18,093 nucleotides of DNA from Chitinophagales bacterium (lineage in GTDB: Bacteria; Bacteroidota; Bacteroidia; Chitinophagales; Saprospiraceae), in assembly GCA_013297575.1 (NCBI GenBank), contig JAAFHO010000035.1:1-18093 (forward strand), in the 5' to 3' direction. The notes beneath the pieces are model-generated. The model was given only the letters and a program-made list of their open reading frames with translations. It was not told the DNA's origin and did no database searches. Below, in pieces: positions 1 through 7,047 of this stretch (positions within the stretch are counted from its first letter, which is position 1; the number at the start of each line of letters is the position of its first letter). The translations under genes were made by a program, and so were the position numbers.

Positions 1-1512
1 GCCTTTGCTTATGCACTTTTCCAAAAAGTATTTCGAATTATTGCTGAAACACCCGCATGGGCTACCACAGCGGTGAACAAATACCTGCCTGCCGCACGAA
101 TAAGCGGCGAAATAACACCGGAATACCTCGGTGTAGGTTATATCATTGGGCCGCGTATTGCAGGCGTTCTAGTGGCTGGCGGCGTATTGGCATGGATGGG
201 ACTTATTCCACTCTTGGCTACATTAGTACCTCCGGGGACTATTGCTGCTCAATTGGACAAATTGGAACTGTTGCGTATTTTCGACCCAGCAACGGGTGCT
301 TTAACGGGTTACAAATTTGGGTGGAATCCTGAAACACTCACTTTTGGAGACCTCACAAGTGCCATTTATCGCGCTTATGTACGCCAAATTGGTGCTGGAG
401 CAGTAGCAGGTGCAGGTTTTATCACACTATTGAAAACACTACCTACCATCGTGGGTTCGTTTAAAGAAAGCCTTGATACGATCCGCAACCCTGAAAAAGC
501 AATTAATATCGTACGTACGGACAACGACCTCAGCCTAAAAGTTGTAGGTATTGGAAGTTTGGCATTGATTATTTTGATGGCCGTATTGCCTTCCATTCCT
601 GGCGATGGTATTTTGTCCAAATTACTGATCGGTGTTTTGGTCATCGTATTCGGTTTCTTTTTTGTAACTGTATCTAGCCGAATTGTGGGTATTATCGGTT
701 CTTCCAATAACCCCATATCGGGTATGACGATTGCCACTATTATGGGTACCGCACTGATCTTTATTGGTGTAGGTTGGACAGGTAAATTTTACGAACCGAT
801 GGCTCTGGTGGTGGGTAGCATGATTTGTATTGCTGCCGCTAATGCAGGTGCCACTTCGCAAGACCTAAAAACGGGATACATCGTGGGGGCAACGCCTCGA
901 TACCAGCAATTGGCATTATTTATTGGCGTTATCGTCTCTTCTACTGTGATAGGACTCACTGTTTTGTACTTGGACAATCCTACAGCCGATTTGCGCGCAT
1001 TGGGTGTTCAGCACGCTATTGGCTACAAATACGATGCTCCACAGGCCACGCTGATGGCTACTTTGATTAAAGGCTTACTTTCATTCAATCTCGACTGGCA
1101 ATTTGTGTTGGTGGGTTTGTTTATTGCGATTACAATGGAGTTGTGCGGTGTAAAATCGCTGTCGTTTGCGGTGGGTTTGTACCTTCCATTGTCCACCACA
1201 TTGCCTATTTGGATTGGAGGTGTACTCAAAGGTTTGACAGACTGGATTGGTCAACGCAAAGGCGAAGCCGCCGAGGATGCCGATTTGGGCAAAGGCAGCT
1301 TGTTTGCGACTGGTTTGGTTGCCGGCGGTGCATTGGCGGGTGTGGTAGTAGCATTGTTACAAGCCTCTGATGGTACAGCAAAAGCATTGAATGGCATTAG
1401 TATGGAACATGGCTTAACAGGATGGTTGGGCGAAGGCGGATACCATTTATTAGGAACAATATTCTTTGCGGCTTTGGGCTTGATATTAATTAGGGTAGCG
1501 CGCAGTAAGTAA
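1..1512 (+). CDS. OPT-family oligopeptide transporter, C-terminal part (5' end outside window)
   Basis: Integral membrane transporter of the OPT (oligopeptide transporter) family, which in bacteria is thought to import short peptides or metal/siderophore chelates by cation-coupled uptake. The frame is open from base 1 (reading AFAYALFQKVFRIIAE) to TAA at 1510, giving 503 residues; family members have about 620-680, so roughly a quarter is missing. A GTG at 73 could be mistaken for a start but is internal. Family signatures are visible: ISGEITPEYLGVGYIIGPR near residue 35, SSNNPISGMTIATIMGT near 235, then AAANAGATSQDLKTGYIVGA near 280. Many hydrophobic segments follow, including VKSLSFAVGLYLPLSTTLP near the C-terminus. 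The substrate cannot be told from sequence. The gene converges on the next one, with only 19 bp between stop codons and no obvious terminator between them. Family assignment is firm. Confidence 0.93.
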   Translation, partial: AFAYALFQKVFRIIAETPAWATTAVNKYLPAARISGEITPEYLGVGYIIGPRIAGVLVAGGVLAWMGLIPLLATLVPPGTIAAQLDKLELLRIFDPATGALTGYKFGWNPETLTFGDLTSAIYRAYVRQIGAGAVAGAGFITLLKTLPTIVGSFKESLDTIRNPEKAINIVRTDNDLSLKVVGIGSLALIILMAVLPSIPGDGILSKLLIGVLVIVFGFFFVTVSSRIVGIIGSSNNPISGMTIATIMGTALIFIGVGWTGKFYEPMALVVGSMICIAAANAGATSQDLKTGYIVGATPRYQQLALFIGVIVSSTVIGLTVLYLDNPTADLRALGVQHAIGYKYDAPQATLMATLIKGLLSFNLDWQFVLVGLFIAITMELCGVKSLSFAVGLYLPLSTTLPIWIGGVLKGLTDWIGQRKGEAAEDADLGKGSLFATGLVAGGALAGVVVALLQASDGTAKALNGISMEHGLTGWLGEGGYHLLGTIFFAALGLILIRVARSK

Positions 1513-1531
1513 TGGGGGCATGGAGGGGGAG

Positions 1532-2944
1532 TTATTTCAATTGAGATAAAAACCATTCGCGCTCGGTCATGTATTGCTCTCCCGATATTTGATCGGCTAG
1601 TTTTGCACGTTCTTTTTTGTCATTTTGATTGTGCGTAGCTAGTTTTTTAGCGTATTTTATGATATTGAGGTAATTAATTTTGTGATAACCAATGATACGT
1701 TGGCGGCGGATAAAGGTTTGCATACTTTGAAGATGTGCATCCAATGCGTCGGCTTCACCCATTTCGTAGTATATTTTGAGTTGAAGGGTTTTGGCAATTA
1801 AATTATTGATTAAGTCTTTATAATCTGCTTTTTGCAAGTGTAGCAATGCCTCATCGTGCTTGCCTTGAACGTATGCTACCCTTGCAGAATTTAGATGATA
1901 GGTGGCGGTCTGATGTTTTTTTTCTATTTTTTCGGCATATTTTTTAATAAATTCTGCTGCCCAATCCGTTTCATCAGATCGGAGGGCAATCGCTACAATA
2001 TTATTAAAGGCAAAATGGGACAACTGGCCATATTCCAATAACAAATCACCTGCTAATGCAGATTTATATAGATCCAACGCTTCTTTCATATATGGCGTAT
2101 CCATCTGATTGATCCTTTTGATGCAATAATTGATCGCCAGCAAATGAAGGTTGCGTACCTCATCTTCGGGTAATTGCTGACTTTTAGCCAATAGTTCCTG
2201 TTTAAAGGTTTGGAAATAAGTATCGGAATCTTGGTGCAATAAAAAGTGATAACAATAATAATATAGACCAATAGCAGGGTGGGCCAACAATTCGGTTTTA
2301 TTGCTCAAATATTCGATCACGGCATCTAATAGTCCAAATTGATAATCGGTTTTAAAAACGGCTTGATGCGTACGTGCGAAACAGGCATGCCGCAGTTTAT
2401 TTGCCATATAGGCCAAATCCGTTTGGTCTGAAACATCCTGTAAATTGAGGGGCTCGGTTCTACGTCCTACACTAAGGTATTGGTAACGCTCGTATGCAAT
2501 AGCGGCATTTGCATTCCAATATTCGGTATGCCGATTGGGCTGTTGTTCCCATTGGTTGTAAGCCGATTGGAGGCATTGGTTAAAATGCTTGTCAAGTCCG
2601 CGTTTTCGATAGGCATTTGCCGCTTGAAGTGCTACATTTTCTGCTGCTGTAAAATAATTGTTATACGCTAGGAATGTTTCAATATGCCCCAATAATTCGC
2701 TGAGCAAAAGGCGCATTGCTAAGTCGTTGAACGCCGTAGTACGATCCTGTTCTTTGTGGATAAATTGGTTGGCCTTTTCCCTAGACGGTATTTGCTTATT
2801 AACGATACAATGTTGTAAATATTCATATAGCAAGACGGGTTGTGTCCGACGGTTAAAAAACTCAGATTGCAACCATTGCCTAAAATGCTTGCGCTCCAAA
2901 GGAGAGAACGTAACCAAGGCCTGCCATACCAATGTATTTTGCAT
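1532..2944 (-). CDS. Helical-repeat (TPR-like) protein of unknown function
   Basis: A 470-residue protein I cannot assign to a characterised family. It is almost entirely predicted helix, with no signal peptide or membrane segment, so it is probably cytoplasmic. The N-terminus has a motif seen in many uncharacterised Bacteroidota proteins (FSPLERKHFRQWLQSEFFN, residues 13-31: a compact helical head before a repeat region). A TPR-like helix pair is clearest around residues 350-410 (AYVQGKHDEALLHLQKADY, then IYYEMGEADALDAHLQSM). Such folds usually scaffold protein-protein contacts; no catalytic motif is visible. The ATG at 2944 is preceded by an A-rich leader of about 28 nt from a good TAnnTTTG element. 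It converges on the OPT gene and diverges from the large secreted protein. It resembles the protein at 8826-10379 in plan (helical head, then a YRKRG/YRRG-type helix, then repeats). Confidence 0.85.
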   Translation of the reverse strand: MQNTLVWQALVTFSPLERKHFRQWLQSEFFNRRTQPVLLYEYLQHCIVNKQIPSREKANQFIHKEQDRTTAFNDLAMRLLLSELLGHIETFLAYNNYFTAAENVALQAANAYRKRGLDKHFNQCLQSAYNQWEQQPNRHTEYWNANAAIAYERYQYLSVGRRTEPLNLQDVSDQTDLAYMANKLRHACFARTHQAVFKTDYQFGLLDAVIEYLSNKTELLAHPAIGLYYYCYHFLLHQDSDTYFQTFKQELLAKSQQLPEDEVRNLHLLAINYCIKRINQMDTPYMKEALDLYKSALAGDLLLEYGQLSHFAFNNIVAIALRSDETDWAAEFIKKYAEKIEKKHQTATYHLNSARVAYVQGKHDEALLHLQKADYKDLINNLIAKTLQLKIYYEMGEADALDAHLQSMQTFIRRQRIIGYHKINYLNIIKYAKKLATHNQNDKKERAKLADQISGEQYMTEREWFLSQLK

Positions 2945-2949
2945 GTTTT

Positions 2950-2978
2950 TTTGAATTTACTAACGCCAATTAACTTTG
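2950..2978 (+). promoter_or_regulatory. Candidate promoter for the 946-residue secreted protein
   Basis: TTTG (2950-2953), a 17-nt spacer and TAACTTTG (2971-2978) match the Bacteroidota -33/-7 consensus. Initiation near 2985 would give a long leader of about 220 nt before the ATG at 3208. A weaker alternative nearer the gene is TTTG 3077-3080 with CACCTTTG 3096-3103 (one mismatch, 15-nt spacer). The plus and minus -7 elements abut, so the two promoters probably exclude each other. Confidence 0.45.
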
Positions 2979-3106
2979 CAAATGTACAACATTTCATTTT
3001 GCAAAAATCTTATTATCAATGTTTTGTACAGTTTTAGCAATAATTAAACTTTACATTTTGCCAAAATTGTACTTGCTTTGAAATCGGAGATGCCACACCT
3101 TTGCAA
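2975..3106. promoter_or_regulatory. Cluster of TTTGCAAA-type palindromes in a divergent control region
   Basis: TTTGCAAA occurs at 2975-2982 and 2998-3005, TTTGCCAAA at 3057-3065, and TTTGCAA at 3100-3106. The second and third sit in longer near-palindromes (ATTTTGCAAAAAT at 2996-3008 and ATTTTGCCAAAAT at 3055-3067). Part of the signal comes from head-on promoter elements, but the 2996 and 3055 copies are not explained by them. Possible operator sites; no regulator is encoded nearby. Confidence 0.35.
2979..3005 (-). promoter_or_regulatory. Candidate promoter of the helical-repeat gene
   Basis: On the minus strand TACATTTG (2979-2986) matches the Bacteroidota -7 consensus TAnnTTTG exactly. 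A TTTG (3002-3005) lies 15 nt upstream, slightly closer than the usual 17-23. Predicted initiation near 2972 leaves a leader of about 28 nt before the ATG at 2944. The match is seen; activity is inferred. Confidence 0.5.
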
Positions 3107-3207
3107 CATAAAATGAATTACGTGCCAATTCATTGTTCGCTAGTAAAATACTTATCTATTTCAGGGGAACAATAAATAACTAAAAAGCGCGAGCAAAACT
3201 AAACATC

Positions 3208-6048
3208 ATGAATAAAAGACATTTTTTTCTTATCACTTTAATCGCTATTTTTTGCGGTTTTTCTACACATGGGGTTTATGCCCAATGTACGTCTTTCGCG
3301 GGCAATGTAACCCCTCAAAACGCCACTATTTGTGACGGGGTAGCAGATTTTCAGGCACCTGCTTCATCGGGATCAATACTAGATGCCAATGATATAAAAA
3401 TGTATGTACTGCATACGGGCACCTCTACTCAACTCGGTACAATAATAACAAAAACATCAGCAACAGGGTTATTTGAAGCAGAATTTCAAATACCTGGAAC
3501 TTACCAAATTGCAGTAGTAGTCGCCAATTATCTTGCGGGTAACAATTCGATTAACTTTAACGATCCTTGCCTATCTTTTACACACGCAGGTACGCTTACC
3601 GTGAAGGAATCCCCTCAGGTAACGCTTACTTCAAGCGGATATTTGACTTGTGCATCGCCAACTGCGTTAGTGGCTGCTACGGTTTCAAGTTCTTCGAGTG
3701 ATTTAAGTTATCAGTGGTTTGGTAATGGCGTTCAGCCCCTCACTAATGTAACAGCCAATGCAACTGCTGGGGGTGATGTATGGCTAACCGTGACCGATAA
3801 CACTTTAGGGTGTACAGGTACAGATACTGTCAACATTATATCCCTTATGAATACTAATTTTAGTATTTATCAAAGCGGTACCGATAGTTGTACGATGCAA
3901 CCTGCTACAAAAATTTTGAGGTGTACATCATTTAATCAAATAAACGCTTACCTATGGAGTACAGGTGAAACGACTGCAAGTATAGAAGTACCCAATACGC
4001 CCACAGCGAGTAATCTTACCTATTGTGTCACCGTAACATTTCCAAATGCATGCGGCACCGCCACTGCTTGTTATACCCCTCCTTACTATAATGGATTTAG
4101 CGCAGCAATTGACGCTTATACCGATTGCTTTAATAATACAACCTATTTAAGCGCAAATTATTTCCCATTCGCAGTATCTTATCTGTGGAGTAATGGATCG
4201 GTCAATAGTACCATTCAAGTATTCGACCCTGGTAATTACACTGTTACGATTACAAATATTGACAAAGGTTGTACCACAGTAGCCACCCATTTTTTAGAAT
4301 TTTCAAACGCATGTGGATTTGTAAAAGGACGTGTACTGGCCGACATAGACAATACCTGCTCCACGACTACAGGAGATATCAATATGGAGGGCATCAATAT
4401 TGAATTACAAGACCTCAACAGTGATGCAAAGTATTTTTTGGTGACTGATAATGAAGGAAATTGGTCAAGAGGCATACCTGCTGGTAATTACGGCATAACA
4501 GTACATAATCCAAATGAGGGGATATGGTTACTTTGTACCGACTACCTAGTAAAAACGGTGACCAATTTTGATACTACTCTTGTTAGTGATTTTTTATTGA
4601 AACCACTAGTCACCTGTTCTCGTTTAACCGTGGATGTAGATGTGCCATTTCTACGCCGCTGTTTCGATGCTAATTATGCCATCAAATACTGTAATACAGG
4701 ATCAGAAAATGCAAATTCGGCCTATTTAGATGTGCAATTAGACGATTTTTTGATCTATCTTTCATCCTCTCTTCCTGCAACTAATATTGGAAACAATACC
4801 TTGCGGTTTCAATTGGGAGATATTGCCGTAGGTCAGTGTGGCACCTTATCCCTTCAGGTAAATGCATCTTGCGATGCTGTGTTAGGACAGTCACACTGTC
4901 TTTCTGCAGAGATTTACCCACATGAACCCTGTGGTGAGTTACTTGCTGAATGGTCGGGAGCGAGTCTTCAATTAAATGCAGTATGCGATGGAGACTCCCT
5001 GCGCTTTGAACTAGAGAATGTAGGATCTGCGTCCATGAGTAATGCCTTAGAATACGTTGTTATTGAGGATGCTGTAATGATGAAAGCAGTACCACCACCT
5101 ACTATTATATTAGGTCAGGGTCAAAGTCATTTTGAAAATGTTGCAGCAACGGGAAGCACATGGCGTATAGAAGCAGTTCAGGAACCCAATCATCCCGGTA
5201 ATTCACACCCCTCACTCAGTGTTGAAGGATGTACCACTGGTAGTAGTTTTTCTACAGGATTTGTCACTATGTTTCCTTCTGATGATGCCGATTATTGGAA
5301 AGATATAGATTGTCGTCAGAATATTGGCTCTTTTGACCCCAACGACAAGCAAGGTTTTCCCATCGGTTATGGCACGAAGCATATCATCAATAGAAATACT
5401 GATATTGAATATCTTATCCGCTTCCAAAATACAGGAACAGATACCGCATTTACCGTCGTGATTCGAGATACACTTTCGCCGTGGTTAGATCCTTTGAGTG
5501 TCGTACTGGGTACAAGTAGCCATCCAGTTAGGTATGATTTTTTTGGAGAAGGTCCCAATATTAAATTTGTTTTTGACAATATCCATCTCCCCGACAGCAG
5601 TAAAAACCTCGCCGGATCACAAGGATTTGTCTCTTACACGGTTTCACAAAAGCCAAATGTACCATTTGGAACACAAGTGAACAACAATGCTTCTATATAT
5701 TTTGATTTCAACGAACCTATTATCACCAATACAACACGCCATCAAGTAGATACTAGTTTTTGGTTAGTATCCAGTTGGACACCGGTATGGCCAGAGGCAC
5801 AATTAAAAGTAAGCCCAAATCCAATGTCTGATTTTGCTACTATTAGTATTGGGGGCTTACCATTGGGGACAGTAGTATCCATAGAAATCATGGATAGTTG
5901 GGGGCGTATATTAGAACGCGGCACTACCAGTGATGGAACTTGGACACTTCAGCACCACAATTTACCATCAGGCTTTTATACTGTTAAAACCAGTAGTAAA
6001 GAAGGTAAAAGCATTGGTGTCGCTAAAATTCAGGTATTTAGGCAATAA
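3208..6048 (+). CDS. Large secreted multidomain protein with T9SS type A sorting domain
   Basis: A 946-residue exported protein, probably anchored on the cell surface or released by the type IX secretion system. Residues 1-25 form a Sec signal peptide with predicted cleavage VYA|Q. Residues about 30-360 are Ig/PKD-like beta repeats carrying the motif YLWSTGETTASI and a second copy SYLWSNGSVNSTIQV. Around 370-450 lies an SdrD_B/CNA-like beta sandwich (GFVKGRVLADIDNTC onwards). Residues 710-845 begin FDPNDKQGFPIGYG and include IEYLIRFQNTGTDTAF, a domain very common just before Bacteroidota sorting domains (DUF7619, from memory). The sorting domain starts with LKVSPNP near 865 and ends with GFYTVKTSSKEGKSIGVAKI. 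Many extracellular cysteines suggest disulfides. No catalytic domain is recognisable, so an adhesin or structural role is inferred. The ATG is followed directly by the signal peptide; a terminator lies 9 bp after the stop. Confidence 0.9.
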   Translation: MNKRHFFLITLIAIFCGFSTHGVYAQCTSFAGNVTPQNATICDGVADFQAPASSGSILDANDIKMYVLHTGTSTQLGTIITKTSATGLFEAEFQIPGTYQIAVVVANYLAGNNSINFNDPCLSFTHAGTLTVKESPQVTLTSSGYLTCASPTALVAATVSSSSSDLSYQWFGNGVQPLTNVTANATAGGDVWLTVTDNTLGCTGTDTVNIISLMNTNFSIYQSGTDSCTMQPATKILRCTSFNQINAYLWSTGETTASIEVPNTPTASNLTYCVTVTFPNACGTATACYTPPYYNGFSAAIDAYTDCFNNTTYLSANYFPFAVSYLWSNGSVNSTIQVFDPGNYTVTITNIDKGCTTVATHFLEFSNACGFVKGRVLADIDNTCSTTTGDINMEGINIELQDLNSDAKYFLVTDNEGNWSRGIPAGNYGITVHNPNEGIWLLCTDYLVKTVTNFDTTLVSDFLLKPLVTCSRLTVDVDVPFLRRCFDANYAIKYCNTGSENANSAYLDVQLDDFLIYLSSSLPATNIGNNTLRFQLGDIAVGQCGTLSLQVNASCDAVLGQSHCLSAEIYPHEPCGELLAEWSGASLQLNAVCDGDSLRFELENVGSASMSNALEYVVIEDAVMMKAVPPPTIILGQGQSHFENVAATGSTWRIEAVQEPNHPGNSHPSLSVEGCTTGSSFSTGFVTMFPSDDADYWKDIDCRQNIGSFDPNDKQGFPIGYGTKHIINRNTDIEYLIRFQNTGTDTAFTVVIRDTLSPWLDPLSVVLGTSSHPVRYDFFGEGPNIKFVFDNIHLPDSSKNLAGSQGFVSYTVSQKPNVPFGTQVNNNASIYFDFNEPIITNTTRHQVDTSFWLVSSWTPVWPEAQLKVSPNPMSDFATISIGGLPLGTVVSIEIMDSWGRILERGTTSDGTWTLQHHNLPSGFYTVKTSSKEGKSIGVAKIQVFRQ

Positions 6049-6057
6049 TAAGTAAAA

Positions 6058-6097
6058 GGGCAATCAATGCATCAAATGCATTGATTGCCCTATTTTA
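6058..6097 (+). terminator. Intrinsic terminator of the 946-residue protein gene
   Basis: A perfect 15-bp stem, GGGCAATCAATGCAT (6058-6072) pairing with ATGCATTGATTGCCC (6076-6090), has a CAA loop and is followed by TATTTTAT. An A-rich run before it makes it partly bidirectional. It begins 9 bp after the TAA. Confidence 0.85.
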
Positions 6098-6104
6098 TGT
6101 TCTA

Positions 6105-6117
6105 AATGCGAAGCATT
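6105..6117. repeat. GCGAAGC mini-hairpin, copy 1
   Basis: AATGC-GAA-GCATT forms a 5-bp stem closed by a GAA triloop. Its core GCGAAGC is repeated 67 bp downstream. Short DNA hairpins with this core are known to be exceptionally stable. Function here is unknown. Confidence 0.4.
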
Positions 6118-6164
6118 AAAGTGTACGCAACGCCTTTGTGTACTGTTGTGAACTTTTGTGGTAG

Positions 6165-6188
6165 AAAAAAATGTATGCGAAGCATACA
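6165..6188 (-). terminator. Candidate terminator of the subunit 3 gene (GCGAAGC hairpin, copy 2)
   Basis: TGTATGC-GAA-GCATACA (6172-6188) is a perfect 7-bp stem. On the minus strand it is followed at once by seven T residues (plus-strand A run 6165-6171), as expected for an intrinsic terminator. It lies about 130 bp past the stop codon of the minus-strand gene ending at 6319. The intervening 6189-6318 holds no convincing gene. Confidence 0.6.
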
Positions 6189-6318
6189 AAAATAAACCTC
6201 AAGACTAATATAATTGATTGACTATCAAAACAATACACTAAAAAATCAACTAATTTGTACAGTTATCTACGACAAAAATGAACGATTAACTAATGTAGGT
6301 GAATCAAAACCACTACAC

Positions 6319-6879
6319 TTAATTCACCCAAGCCTTATCCCCTTTTTTGTAAGGCAGAGCGCCATCATACCTACCTGGCACCGCTTCATAGCGCAATACC
6401 TGCTCACAACCAATCTCCGAAGTAAAGAAACCCGTAACCGTTAAATCCTTTATTTTACCCCACCAAGGCTTACCCGATTTATCCGCGTGGTACTCCTTCT
6501 CAAAATACTTTAAAATTTCAACCTGTTGTGCAGCAGTACAAGCCGAAAACCCCTTACCGCCAAAATTCTTTTTCGCATAAGCATCTACTCCAGCAAGCCC
6601 CTTCATAAAAGCATCGCGGTCAGCAGGTTCATAACAATCGGCTACCATTTTTTGGATAAATTTATCTGTTCCCGCAGCCTTGGCTCCAGGCGTACTCGTT
6701 GCCGGTACAATTTGCTCCGCAATATCCGCGATCAATTGCTCATCCGCAAGATCAAATCTAAAATCAGGATTTTCAATCGTAAGATTACCCCACGCTTTAA
6801 GAATATCGGGAAGGACGAGAGAACCGCCCACAATAAGTGCTACTTTTTTGATGGCTTCGCGCCTAGATAGTATTGACAT
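6319..6879 (-). CDS. Gluconate 2-dehydrogenase subunit 3 family protein, Tat-exported
   Basis: A 186-residue small subunit of the kind that partners a GMC-type FAD dehydrogenase in membrane-linked sugar, gluconate or sorbitol dehydrogenases. In characterised three-part enzymes this subunit carries the Tat signal and the flavoprotein is exported with it. A twin-arginine leader is visible at residues 1-30: SRREAIKK followed by the hydrophobic stretch VALIVGGSLVLP. The rest resembles the family in length and layout: FRFDLADEQLIADIAEQIVP, then TPGAKAAGTDKFIQKMVADC, then WGKIKDLTVTGFFTSEIG near the C-terminus. Its likely partner starts 168 bp away on the opposite strand, an unusual divergent arrangement, since these genes are normally co-directional. 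On its strand CATATTTG (about 6909-6916) is one mismatch from a -7 element. The exact substrate is unknown. Confidence 0.85.
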   Translation of the reverse strand: MSILSRREAIKKVALIVGGSLVLPDILKAWGNLTIENPDFRFDLADEQLIADIAEQIVPATSTPGAKAAGTDKFIQKMVADCYEPADRDAFMKGLAGVDAYAKKNFGGKGFSACTAAQQVEILKYFEKEYHADKSGKPWWGKIKDLTVTGFFTSEIGCEQVLRYEAVPGRYDGALPYKKGDKAWVN

Positions 6880-7047
6880 TGTACGTAAATGATTAAAATT
6901 TCATGGCAAATATGGTGCATGAATTTGGATTATTGGTAGTTTTAAAAGAATAATTTTTATTCGCGAAAATAATTGCCAAGAACTAGGCGATTAATCAGTT
7001 TTTCGTATTAAAATTGCCCCCTGAAATTTGAATTTACTACTTTTAAT

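Noticed and set aside
73..1512. GTG at 73 as the start of the OPT gene
   Set aside because: The frame continues open to base 1 with typical OPT sequence, so the gene is cut by the window edge.
1531..1548. Palindrome TTATTTCAATTGAGATAA as terminator between the convergent first two genes
   Set aside because: It is imperfect, has no loop room, and is partly the coding end of the minus-strand gene; not enough to call a terminator.
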